A stretch of DNA of 13,301 nt, taken from contig JBAXYJ010000056.1 of assembly GCA_041670885.1 (NCBI GenBank), positions 1 through 13,301 on the forward strand. Reading direction: 5' to 3'. The DNA is from JAJBWD01 sp041670885 (lineage in GTDB: Bacteria; Bacillota; Clostridia; Clostridiales; Clostridiaceae). Under the pieces are notes generated by a model. That model was not told where the DNA came from, searched no databases, and was given only the letters and a program-made list of their open reading frames with translations. The position numbers and the translations under genes were made by a program. Within the stretch, counting starts at the first letter, position 1. Every line of letters starts with the position of its first letter. Shown here in pieces: positions 6,820 through 13,256 of the stretch.

Positions 6820-6855
6820 CTTAAGTAACGCCAGCTTAAGCTATAACGCCTTAAG
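6820..6855. repeat. Three CTTAAG palindromes at exact 15-bp spacing, with a doubled TAACGCC
   Basis: CTTAAG occurs at 6820-6825, 6835-6840 and 6850-6855, each 15 bases after the last. TAACGCC occurs at 6826-6832 and 6844-6850, and the middle palindrome extends to AGCTTAAGCT (6833-6842). The array fills the short gap between the ROK stop and its terminator, upstream of the HAD gene. Confidence 0.5.
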
Positions 6856-6868
6856 AGCTTACATAACA

Positions 6869-7906
6869 TTAAGTATTAATAAGCTTAATATTTGAATTAA
6901 TAAGCTTAATTGTTAAATATGCCATTCCAGTGAGAAAATCTTTTCTTGAATCTTTAGATAAGATAATCTCCGGGATGATATTGTCAGCCATATATTTATT
7001 GCTGCACTTTTTTATATCGTCCGTCAGATTATTCCTGAATTTTTCTCCGCCAATTACAATGAATTTTGGATTTATAACACAATTTATAATTGCCAAAACC
7101 TGGGATACTAAATCAATGTAAGTTATGTCATCTATGTCATCATTTAATATGCGCTCAAGATGTCCTTTATGTCCAATGGGAATAAAGCCGATTTCACCGG
7201 CAAAATTACTTTCTCCGTGAATAAGATTCCCATCTGTAATTATTCCGGCTCCTATACCATTTTTAGAAAAACGTATATAAATCATATTTAAATCGTTTTT
7301 GCTGCTTATATTCATTTCTTTGCTGTAATTCAAACTAAAGCCTAAGGCAGCAGCATTTAAATCATTTTCAAGTATAACAGGAATATTGTATTTTTTTTCT
7401 ATATATTCTCCGATATTGTATTTTTCCCAGCCGCTAAGCTCCCTGCCTGCAAAATAGCTTCCGTTTTCAACTACGCCGGGAACACCGATGCCAATTGCCT
7501 TTATAGGATATTTACTAAGGATAGTATCTATAAAATCTTCAAAAATTACCTGAAAATCATCTTCTATGATTGGAGTAGTGCTGTCCTTTATTACATTTTC
7601 CAAAGGATCGACTACCAGATAGTTTAAATTATTACCTCTGAGATAAAAAGACAAAGCTAAATTATCGTTTAAATTAAGGGCGTATATTTCTGCTCTTCTG
7701 CCGCCGCTGGACTCATCAAAGCCCAGGCTTACTATTTCAGAGTTTTTAAACAGCTGATTTAAAAGAGTTCTGACGGTGGTAGCGCTGATGCCGGTACTTT
7801 CAGATATTTCAGCCTTTGTAGCTGACCCTTTTTCCTTTAATATCTGTTTTATTAGTCCACTGTTTACTTTTTTCATAACCTGAGGCTTACCTGATAGATT
7901 ATCCAT
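6869..7906 (-). CDS. ROK family transcriptional regulator
   Basis: 345 residues with an N-terminal winged helix (about 10-60; recognition region ATKAEISESTGISATTVRTL at 29-48) followed by a sugar-kinase-like ROK domain. In the ROK part, GIGVPGVVENG (139-149), ENDLNAAALG (180-189), GIGAGII (217-223) and NFAGEIG (234-240) are clear, including the E-N-D group that is catalytic in kinases. The zinc-binding cysteine motif seen in many ROK proteins is absent: GHKGHLE (245-251) stands in its place. The protein is likely a sugar- or sugar-phosphate-responsive repressor of the NagC/Mlc/XylR type. No sugar genes adjoin it; cstA is directly upstream but behind a terminator. AAAGGGTGTGAG (7921-7910) precedes ATG 7906. 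The last codons include a 7-codon tandem duplication (6875-6910), a recent-looking change at a tolerant end. Direct repeats in its own leader suggest autoregulation. Confidence 0.9.
   Translation of the reverse strand: MDNLSGKPQVMKKVNSGLIKQILKEKGSATKAEISESTGISATTVRTLLNQLFKNSEIVSLGFDESSGGRRAEIYALNLNDNLALSFYLRGNNLNYLVVDPLENVIKDSTTPIIEDDFQVIFEDFIDTILSKYPIKAIGIGVPGVVENGSYFAGRELSGWEKYNIGEYIEKKYNIPVILENDLNAAALGFSLNYSKEMNISSKNDLNMIYIRFSKNGIGAGIITDGNLIHGESNFAGEIGFIPIGHKGHLERILNDDIDDITYIDLVSQVLAIINCVINPKFIVIGGEKFRNNLTDDIKKCSNKYMADNIIPEIILSKDSRKDFLTGMAYLTIKLINSNIKLINT
6875..6910 (-). repeat. 21-bp-period tandem duplication at the 3' end of the ROK gene
   Basis: ATTAATAAGCTTAAT occurs at 6875-6889 and 6896-6910, 21 bases apart. 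In the reading frame this repeats IKLIN(S/T) as IKLINSN then IKLINT before the stop, so the duplication keeps frame. Confidence 0.8.
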
Positions 7907-7921
7907 ATACTCACACCCTTT

Positions 7922-7944
7922 GAAACTTATATCGGAAACTTATA
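7922..7944. promoter_or_regulatory. Direct repeat, possible ROK operator
   Basis: GAAACTTATA occurs at 7922-7931 and 7935-7944, a 13-bp period. CTTATA (7939-7944) is also matched by TATAAG (7956-7961) as an inverted repeat. The elements sit just downstream of the predicted ROK promoter -10 and upstream of its ribosome site, a normal place for an autorepressor site. Binding is inferred only. Confidence 0.4.
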
Positions 7945-7959
7945 AAAGTATCTGATATA

Positions 7960-7988
7960 AGCATATCATCTTTTTATTACAAATGCAA
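7960..7988 (-). promoter_or_regulatory. Probable promoter of the ROK gene
   Basis: On the minus strand TTGCAT (7988-7983), 17 bases, TATGCT (7965-7960). Both boxes are imperfect. A shifted alternative, TTGTAA/TATATC, overlaps it. It lies right after the cstA terminator. Confidence 0.4.
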
Positions 7989-8023
7989 TAAAAAAGAGGA
8001 CCTACCAAAAAATGATAGGTCCT
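7989..8023 (-). terminator. Terminator after cstA
   Basis: On the minus strand AGGACCTATC (8023-8014), loop of 7, GGTAGGTCCT (8006-7997), a 10-bp stem with one T-G pair, then CTCTTTTTT. It ends cstA transcription 13 bases after the stop codon. Confidence 0.9.
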
Positions 8024-8035
8024 GGGATTTAATTT

Positions 8036-9724
8036 TTAAGCTGAAAGCTTTTGTGAAGTTTCTTCTTTTGTTAGCAGCTTCTTGAAACAGGATATGGTAA
8101 CAAGAATGCCGAGAGTTACAAGAAGAATTGCAAATATCAGCTGCAGGCCATCTGTCATTATAACAAAATTATGAGTTACAAACAGCTTTGTCAGTATTTT
8201 AATAAGAGCCTGAGTCAGTGCAGTAAATGTAACTGTCAGCATTATGCACATAGGTACCCAAAGCATGAAGCCGGACCTTCCTGTGGTTTTAAGGAAAACC
8301 GAAAGTGCAATAAGTACTAATGCTGAAAGCAGCTGGTTAGCTGAACCAAACAGCGGCCATACATTATTATAGCCTCCCTTTGAAAGGAGATATCCTACTA
8401 CAAGAGTTAGAACAGTTGAAAAATACTTATTTGTCATCAGCTTTTTAATAGGAGAAAGCTTGCTTCTGTCTAATGACCCATCAAGGAAAAATTCCTCAAA
8501 GGACATACGGCCAATACGTGCAACAGAATCAAGTGATGTTAAAGCCAGAGCTGAAACGCACATGGTCATAATACAGACTGCAACGTATTTAGGAATTCCA
8601 AGCAGTGATAGGAATCCTGCTATTGCTGAGGCAAACAGTGAAAAAGGTGTCCCTGCTGGTATTTTTCCGCCTACTGCAAGAGAACCTACAGCAACTAAAG
8701 CTATTACTGCAAGAAGTGATTCAATAAGCATAGCTCCAAAACCAATTCCCAGCATGTCTTTCTCATTTTGAACCTGCTTTGAGGAGGTACCGGAAGAAAC
8801 AAGGCTGTGAAAACCGGATACAGCTCCGCAGGCAATTGTTACAAATAGTGTTGGGAAAAGAGCTTTGCCTCCCACATTGAAACCATTAAAGGCAGCCAGG
8901 TTCATTGTAGGTCTGGCAACTATTACTCCTAAAACAGCTCCAACAATCATACCGATAAGCAGGAAGGAACTTAAATAATCTCTTGGCTGCATTAAAAGCC
9001 ACATAGGTGTAATGGAAGCAAGAAATAAATAAATAAAAACAATTATAATCCAGGTTGGTTTGCTGAAATAAAGGGGAAAACTAATCCCAACTGTCAGCAT
9101 TAATAATAAAAGAATAATTCCGATAATGGCTTCCAGCTTCTGACTTGGCTTTTTATATCTGATAAACAGACCAAATAGTACTGCCACTACAATATAAAGC
9201 ATTGATATGGAAGCTGCTGCTGCGTTAGGTGAGCTTTGAGCACCATTTAACTTATAACCATTAAATGTAGTAGCTACAATGTCTGCAAAGGCAGCAATAA
9301 CGAGTAATGAAAATATCCATGCAAATAGCAAAAATAGTTTCCTGCCTGTTTTGCCTATGTACTGCTCAATAATAAATCCAATAGATTTTCCTTCATTCTT
9401 AACGGATGCATAAAGTGCACCGAAATCATGAACAGCACCAAAGAAAATACCACCGATAAGAATCCATAGAAGTACCGGTAACCAGCCGAACATTGCGGCG
9501 ATAATTGGACCTGTTACCGGACCTGCACCGGCAATTGACGAGAACTGATGTGAAAATACTACAGCTTTTGGAGTAGGAATATAATCTTCTCCATCCTCCC
9601 TGGAATAAGCAGGCGTTTTTGCTTTTGGATCTATGCCCCATTTATTGGCAAGCCATCTGCCATAAATAAGGTAAGCTCCCCCTAGAACTGCAATTGCAAT
9701 TCCTATAATTAGTAACCCACTCAT
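8036..9724 (-). CDS. cstA: Carbon starvation protein CstA (pyruvate/peptide transporter)
   Basis: 562 residues, polytopic inner-membrane protein with many hydrophobic segments across its length. The CstA signature is present: PTPKAVVFSHQFSS (50-63) followed by IAGAGPVTGPI, GAVHDFGALY near 96, SSGTSSKQV and GSANQLLSALVL in the C-terminal half. Family members take up pyruvate (CstA/BtsT in enterobacteria) or peptides when carbon is short. The length matches the shorter Firmicute branch; the enterobacterial protein is about 700 residues. The gene has a near-consensus promoter (9764-9792), a GGGGG-type ribosome site (9735-9731 on the minus strand) about 7 bases before ATG, and a terminator right after the stop, so it is monocistronic. 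A site resembling a CcpA box lies upstream of the -35. No btsS/lytS-like sensor genes are seen here. Pyruvate as substrate is inferred from the family. Confidence 0.95.
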   Translation of the reverse strand: MSGLLIIGIAIAVLGGAYLIYGRWLANKWGIDPKAKTPAYSREDGEDYIPTPKAVVFSHQFSSIAGAGPVTGPIIAAMFGWLPVLLWILIGGIFFGAVHDFGALYASVKNEGKSIGFIIEQYIGKTGRKLFLLFAWIFSLLVIAAFADIVATTFNGYKLNGAQSSPNAAAASISMLYIVVAVLFGLFIRYKKPSQKLEAIIGIILLLLMLTVGISFPLYFSKPTWIIIVFIYLFLASITPMWLLMQPRDYLSSFLLIGMIVGAVLGVIVARPTMNLAAFNGFNVGGKALFPTLFVTIACGAVSGFHSLVSSGTSSKQVQNEKDMLGIGFGAMLIESLLAVIALVAVGSLAVGGKIPAGTPFSLFASAIAGFLSLLGIPKYVAVCIMTMCVSALALTSLDSVARIGRMSFEEFFLDGSLDRSKLSPIKKLMTNKYFSTVLTLVVGYLLSKGGYNNVWPLFGSANQLLSALVLIALSVFLKTTGRSGFMLWVPMCIMLTVTFTALTQALIKILTKLFVTHNFVIMTDGLQLIFAILLVTLGILVTISCFKKLLTKEETSQKLSA

Positions 9725-9763
9725 TTTAAAACCCCCTTTATGAATTTTTTGTGATTTCTCAAC

Positions 9764-9792
9764 ATCATATCTTAAACTATAATCTTTGTCAA
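9764..9792 (-). promoter_or_regulatory. Near-consensus sigma-A promoter of cstA
   Basis: On the minus strand TTGACA (9792-9787), exactly 17 bases, TATGAT (9769-9764). The predicted transcription start is near 9757, leaving a leader of about 33 bases. Confidence 0.8.
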
Positions 9793-9817
9793 CACCTAAT
9801 GTAATCGATATTTTTCG

Positions 9818-9831
9818 TGTAAACGTTAAGA
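9818..9831. promoter_or_regulatory. cre-like (CcpA) site upstream of cstA
   Basis: TGTAAACGTTAAGA matches the catabolite-responsive element consensus TGWAANCGNTNWCA at all but one position (C to G near the end). It lies 26 bases upstream of the cstA -35 box. Carbon control of cstA would make sense, but a single pattern match is weak evidence. Confidence 0.35.
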
Positions 9832-9851
9832 TAATATGAAATACATAAATA

Positions 9852-9891
9852 TTAAAAATTCATGTTTTGGAAAACTTAAAAAAATGAATTT
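9852..9891 (-). terminator. Likely terminator after the MFS exporter gene
   Basis: On the minus strand AAATTCAT (9891-9884) pairs with ATGAATTT (9863-9856), followed by TTTAAT. The 20-base interior can form a small GTTT/AAAC hairpin. AT-rich and less stable than the other terminators here. Confidence 0.5.
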
Positions 9892-9906
9892 GGGGTTCTG
9901 TATAAA

Positions 9907-11337
9907 CTAAGGTGTTTTGCTTTTCCTGCTTGAGTAATATCTGACAGCTGTAATTAACACTCCAAAGATACATAAAAATGCTGCAGATATATAAACAAAT
10001 TTCATCCCGTAAATAAATATATCATCTCTTCCTTTTACGTAATCTATTACCCTGTATCCGGCTTTCTCGCTCATCTTATTATAAAGCAGCATGGTGGCCA
10101 GAGAAGTTCCTATAACCATTCCTAAATTTCTGATAAGTGCATTTACGCTTCCTGCAATGCCTAGTTTATCCTTTGTAACTGTAGACATAACCAGTGAATT
10201 ATTAGGAGACTGGAACATTCCATTTCCTGCAGACATAACGGCAATAAATGCTATTATCAGAAAAACTGTGGAGGTTTCATTTAAAGACGAAATAAGAAAT
10301 AAGCCTAATCCGGTAAGTGCAAGACCTATCAGTGTGAGGACTTCCGATCCTATTTTATCTGAAAGATAACCGCTGTATGGTGCTGCAACGGATAAAACAA
10401 TAGGTGAGACCATCATGAAGAACCCCGCTGCAGCAGGTGTAAGCTTTAAAGTATCCTGAAAATAAAAGGGCAGTATTATATTTGATGCGCTGATAACAAT
10501 AAATGAAATAAAGCCGCATAGAATGCTTATGGTAAATAAGCTGTTTGAGAATATCTTTAAGTAAAGCAGAGGCTGCGGAGTTTTTGTTTCAGTCCAAATA
10601 AATAATGCGAAGGTAATAATTGAAAGGGCAAAAGAGGCTATCATATACGGATTATCATATCCAATACTTTGACCTTCAACCAATGCACCAAATGAAAGTA
10701 TTGTAGCAGCTGCAAACAAAACAGCGCCTAGACCATCAAACTTCTCTCCTGTGGCAATAGTTGATTTTGGAAATATTTTAACGGAAGATGCAAAAACAAA
10801 TATTCCTATAGGTACGTTTACTAAAAATATGTATTCCCAGCCAAAAGCAGATACTATAATGCCGCCAAGAGGAGGACCTGCCATAGCTCCAAGTGCTACA
10901 AAGGTTCCTAAAATTCCAAGTGCTTTTCCTCTTTCATTTACCGGGAAAGCCTGAGTAATAATTCCCTGATTTGTACCCATAGTGGCTGCGGCACCGATTC
11001 CCTGTATAACTCTTGCTAATACAAGCATGGAAAGAGAGTTTGTTAACCCGCATAGAAGTGAGCCTAAGGTAAAAATAGTTACGCCAAATTTGAAGATTTT
11101 AGTTTTTCCTTTTATATCACCAAGCCTTCCAAATATTAAAATTGCAGCCGATATGGTTATCAGAAAGCTGGTGACGACCCATTCGATGCCGGCCATACTT
11201 ACATTTAGTTTATCTGACATATTGGGCAGCGCTACATTTACAATGCTTCCGTCCAGGGTAGACATAAAGGTAGCTGAAACTACAGTAAACAGAATCATCC
11301 ATCTTTTCTTATTTTCTTTAATTTCTACATTATTCAA
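9907..11337 (-). CDS. MFS drug exporter, DHA2 (EmrB/QacA) family, 14 membrane segments
   Basis: 476 residues with hydrophobic segments along the whole length, consistent with the 14-helix DHA2 topology. Motifs: LDGSIVNVALP (28-38), the family's TM1 motif; GRLGDIKGK (70-78), MFS motif A in the loop between helices 2 and 3; LARVIQGIGAA near 107, motif B; ALGAMAGPPLGG near 148, motif C of proton-driven antiporters. It should export small toxic compounds in exchange for protons; the compound is unknown. The start is TTG at 11337: AAAGGA (11352-11347) is 9 bases upstream, and the nearby ATG codons are out of frame and stop after a few codons. No regulator gene is adjacent, which is unusual for such exporters. 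A probable extended -10 promoter lies at 11372-11380. Confidence 0.93.
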   Translation of the reverse strand: MNNVEIKENKKRWMILFTVVSATFMSTLDGSIVNVALPNMSDKLNVSMAGIEWVVTSFLITISAAILIFGRLGDIKGKTKIFKFGVTIFTLGSLLCGLTNSLSMLVLARVIQGIGAAATMGTNQGIITQAFPVNERGKALGILGTFVALGAMAGPPLGGIIVSAFGWEYIFLVNVPIGIFVFASSVKIFPKSTIATGEKFDGLGAVLFAAATILSFGALVEGQSIGYDNPYMIASFALSIITFALFIWTETKTPQPLLYLKIFSNSLFTISILCGFISFIVISASNIILPFYFQDTLKLTPAAAGFFMMVSPIVLSVAAPYSGYLSDKIGSEVLTLIGLALTGLGLFLISSLNETSTVFLIIAFIAVMSAGNGMFQSPNNSLVMSTVTKDKLGIAGSVNALIRNLGMVIGTSLATMLLYNKMSEKAGYRVIDYVKGRDDIFIYGMKFVYISAAFLCIFGVLITAVRYYSSRKSKTP

Positions 11338-11371
11338 TACAGTTCATCCTTTCGCAATATCCTTCTTATGT

Positions 11372-11380
11372 ATTTTAGCA
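11372..11380 (-). promoter_or_regulatory. Probable extended -10 promoter of the MFS gene
   Basis: On the minus strand TGC TAAAAT (11380-11372), an extended -10 with no convincing -35. The start of transcription would be about 28 bases before the TTG start codon. Confidence 0.4.
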
Positions 11381-11616
11381 TTTTTCAATACTTTTTCTAA
11401 AAATCCTATCGAAATCCTTATTAAGAAAATTGCATAATAACCTTTTAGCTGATTTTTCAGCTTGAAAATAACGAATCTACAGCGTTTCTTAAGCTGGGAA
11501 AGTTAGTTTGTAAATTGTACAATTTTCTCATTTCATATTCTTCGTATCTTTTACTAAAATATCAGTTCAATCATTAATTATTTGCTGAGTAGGTCTATAA
11601 ATATTGTTAGCGTAAG
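11381..11616. other. Intergenic region with palindromes and a possible gene remnant
   Basis: No confident gene. It holds a perfect 14-bp palindrome AAATTGTACAATTT (11512-11525); AGCTGA-TTTT-TCAGCT (11447-11462), a 6-bp hairpin; and AAGCTG (11491-11496), which can pair with the second arm of that hairpin instead. On the minus strand 11531-11457 can be read as a 24-residue ORF (MRKLYNLQTNF... ending DSLFSS) that continues open a further 11 codons upstream. No good ribosome site precedes its ATG. I do not recognise the peptide; it could be a remnant or chance. Confidence 0.4.
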
Positions 11617-11651
11617 AAAAAGCACTCATCTGTTAATGATTAGTGCTTTTT
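11617..11651. terminator. Bidirectional terminator after the GNAT gene
   Basis: AAAAAGCACT (11617-11626) pairs with AGTGCTTTTT (11642-11651), 10 bp, with further pairing possible inside the loop (TCAT/ATGA). T-runs follow on both strands. It ends the patatin-sORF-GNAT operon 7 bases after the last stop codon. Confidence 0.85.
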
Positions 11652-11657
11652 AAGTGT

Positions 11658-12191
11658 TCACAGAGTTAGGCCCATAATTACAGTATTATAATAGACACCA
11701 TTTATATAGTTATCCATTGTTAATAAGCCTTCTTCAATAAATCCAATCTTTTTATATAAATCCCGTGCTTTTTTATTATTTTCGTTGGTCAGCAGTGTTA
11801 TTTTTTTAGTAATATTATTTGATTTCGCCCAATTAATCAGAAGGTTCATCAATTTTCTCCCTAAACCTAATCCCCAGTATCTTTTTTCAATAACTATTCC
11901 TAATACTCCGACATGCCTGGTTCTTGTCTTTTGATTTGAATTAATTGTGGCTATTCCAATTATTTTACCTTCTGCTTTTGCCAGCAGTATTATAGAATTA
12001 TTCTCCTTTTTTATATTTTCAATGTAATTTTCATATTCTGCCGGATCTTTTTTGAAGTCATCTTTCCCAAAGGACAGGAAATCTGTTTCTCCTCCAACAA
12101 AATTATAAAAATTTATCATCTGCTCAGCGTCCTTTTCTGCAGCTTCTCTGATAATTATTTCTTTTCCATTTTTTAATTGTATTTTATCTAT
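11658..12191 (-). CDS. GNAT family N-acetyltransferase with ATA in place of the start codon
   Basis: The first ATG in frame is at 12119 (153 residues), but family sequence continues 24 codons upstream (DKIQLKNGKEIIIREAAEKD, the first strand and helix of GNAT proteins) to ATA at 12191-12189, preceded by TAA. AAGGAG at 12206-12201 is 9 bases before this ATA, the right distance for a start. So the natural start is almost certainly here, either an unusual AUA start or a mutated ATG. With it the protein is 177 residues, normal for the family. The acetyl-CoA loop RYWGLGLGRKLM (104-115) and the C-terminal NNKKARDLYKKIGF strand-helix are intact. It would move acetyl from acetyl-CoA to an amine; substrate unknown. 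It is the last gene of a minus-strand operon with the patatin gene and a 30-codon ORF. If only the 12119 ATG is used, the first strand is lost and function is doubtful. Confidence 0.8.
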   Translation of the reverse strand: MDKIQLKNGKEIIIREAAEKDAEQMINFYNFVGGETDFLSFGKDDFKKDPAEYENYIENIKKENNSIILLAKAEGKIIGIATINSNQKTRTRHVGVLGIVIEKRYWGLGLGRKLMNLLINWAKSNNITKKITLLTNENNKKARDLYKKIGFIEEGLLTMDNYINGVYYNTVIMGLTL

Positions 12192-12228
12192 TTAAATCAG
12201 CTCCTTAAGTTTTGTTTATAATATATGT

Positions 12229-12321
12229 TTATTTACTTGAAAGCTCATTTACGGATAAAGTATTAACATCTCTTTTAGCTAAAAATAAAATTATTCTATT
12301 GAAATCATCGATAATTTCCAT
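12229..12321 (-). CDS. 30-residue ORF with strong ribosome site; possible stub of a YdcF-family gene
   Basis: ATG at 12321 follows GGAGG (12333-12329) by 7 bases and lies 22 bases after the patatin stop; its stop at 12229 is 37 bases before the GNAT start. The product is 30 residues, starting MEIIDDFNRIILFLAKRDVN and ending LSVNELSSK. The pattern (hydrophobic helix, then FLAKRD, then LSxxEL) resembles, from memory, the first 30 residues of Clostridial YdcF-family (DUF218) proteins, where it is followed by a short loop and the first strand of the main domain. That domain is absent here. So it is either a truncated gene whose translation start was kept, or a genuine small protein that couples translation in this operon. 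The reading frame and ribosome site are seen directly; the family link is a weak inference. Confidence 0.5.
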   Translation of the reverse strand: MEIIDDFNRIILFLAKRDVNTLSVNELSSK

Positions 12322-12343
12322 TAGATTTCCTCCGAACATATAC

Positions 12344-13192
12344 TCAGCTTTCTATAAATTTTATAATTTTTTCATAAGAATTATTTGTATCTTCATATCC
12401 AATTTGAAATAGCTCGTCCAGTTTCTTTGGATTTCTCTCTAACCGGCCAACATTCAAAGGCTTTTCATGTCTTATTACAAGGGCCTTTCCTTCAGCTTCG
12501 AGCTTGTCTATATAATCTAGAGTTTCATTATAATTTTTGTATCTGTTAAGTAGTGTATTTACAAGCTGGGGATATTTTCTGTACTTATATTTTATTATAT
12601 CAGCATACTTTATTGGGCTTTTTCTATAGGATTTATCCCTTGTTAAAATTATTATGTTTTTTTCATTACCATCTTTTATTGACTTAACAATCGGAATTGA
12701 ATCGGAAATTCCTCCATCTAAAAGTTTATGCCCTTTAAAATCCACCATGGGAGTAATAAGAGGCAGTGAGGATGTGGCTCTAAGTGCTTCAAAGCCGTCT
12801 TTTACATCCTCCTTATTTATATATAAAGGCTTCCCGGTATCACAGTCAGTAACTCCTACTATGAACTTACACTTTGCTTTATAAAAAGCATCAAAATCAA
12901 ATTTGACATGTTTTTTAGGAATTTCATCAAAAATAAAGTCCATTCCTATAAAAGATTTTTTAAATAAAAGATTTCTGATACTCATATATCTCCAGTTACT
13001 GCAGTAATTAACAATAACATCTCTATTCCTGCCTTTTTGCCCTGATATGTATGAAACGGCATTACAAGCACCAGCGGATACTCCTATGATATAGTTAAAA
13101 TATATATCCTTATCCATAAAGAACTCTAATGCTCCGCAGGTGTATATTCCTCTCATGCCTCCGCCTTCAAGGATCAGACCTATGTTTTCCAT
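12344..13192 (-). CDS. Patatin-like phospholipase family protein
   Basis: 282 residues, one patatin domain, like the bacterial RssA/YjjU-type proteins. The oxyanion loop LEGGGMRGIY (8-17), nucleophile elbow GVSAGA with Ser39 (37-42) and DGGISDSIP with Asp159 (159-167) give the Ser-Asp dyad. The ALRATSSLPLITP segment (136-148) is also characteristic. There is no signal peptide; it should be a cytoplasmic or membrane-associated acyl hydrolase acting on phospholipids or other acyl esters. GGAGG (13202-13198 on the minus strand) is 5 bases before the ATG. It heads an operon with the 30-residue ORF and the GNAT acetyltransferase, driven by the promoter at 13227-13256. Catalytic residues are all present. 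The physiological substrate is unknown. The functional link to the acetyltransferase is not evident. Confidence 0.93.
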   Translation of the reverse strand: MENIGLILEGGGMRGIYTCGALEFFMDKDIYFNYIIGVSAGACNAVSYISGQKGRNRDVIVNYCSNWRYMSIRNLLFKKSFIGMDFIFDEIPKKHVKFDFDAFYKAKCKFIVGVTDCDTGKPLYINKEDVKDGFEALRATSSLPLITPMVDFKGHKLLDGGISDSIPIVKSIKDGNEKNIIILTRDKSYRKSPIKYADIIKYKYRKYPQLVNTLLNRYKNYNETLDYIDKLEAEGKALVIRHEKPLNVGRLERNPKKLDELFQIGYEDTNNSYEKIIKFIES

Positions 13193-13226
13193 AATTACCT
13201 CCGTTAGTATTTTTCATATAAATAAT

Positions 13227-13256
13227 ATTATACCAATAATATTTAGCCGGTGTTAA
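13227..13256 (-). promoter_or_regulatory. Promoter of the patatin-sORF-GNAT operon
   Basis: On the minus strand TTAACA (13256-13251), 18 bases, TATAAT (13232-13227) with TGG directly before it, a perfect extended -10. Transcription would start near 13220, about 28 bases before the ATG. Confidence 0.65.

Noticed and set aside
8460..8771. 103-codon plus-strand ORF opposite cstA
   Set aside because: Antisense shadow of a gene with clear family motifs; no sensible ribosome site or domain.
10982..11437. 151-codon plus-strand ORF opposite the MFS gene
   Set aside because: It is antisense to the well-supported exporter, has no family features, and owes its openness to the codon pattern of the opposite strand.
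12212..12412. 66-codon plus-strand ORF over the patatin 3' end
   Set aside because: It overlaps the patatin gene and the 30-codon ORF on the other strand, both of which have good ribosome sites; this one has none.
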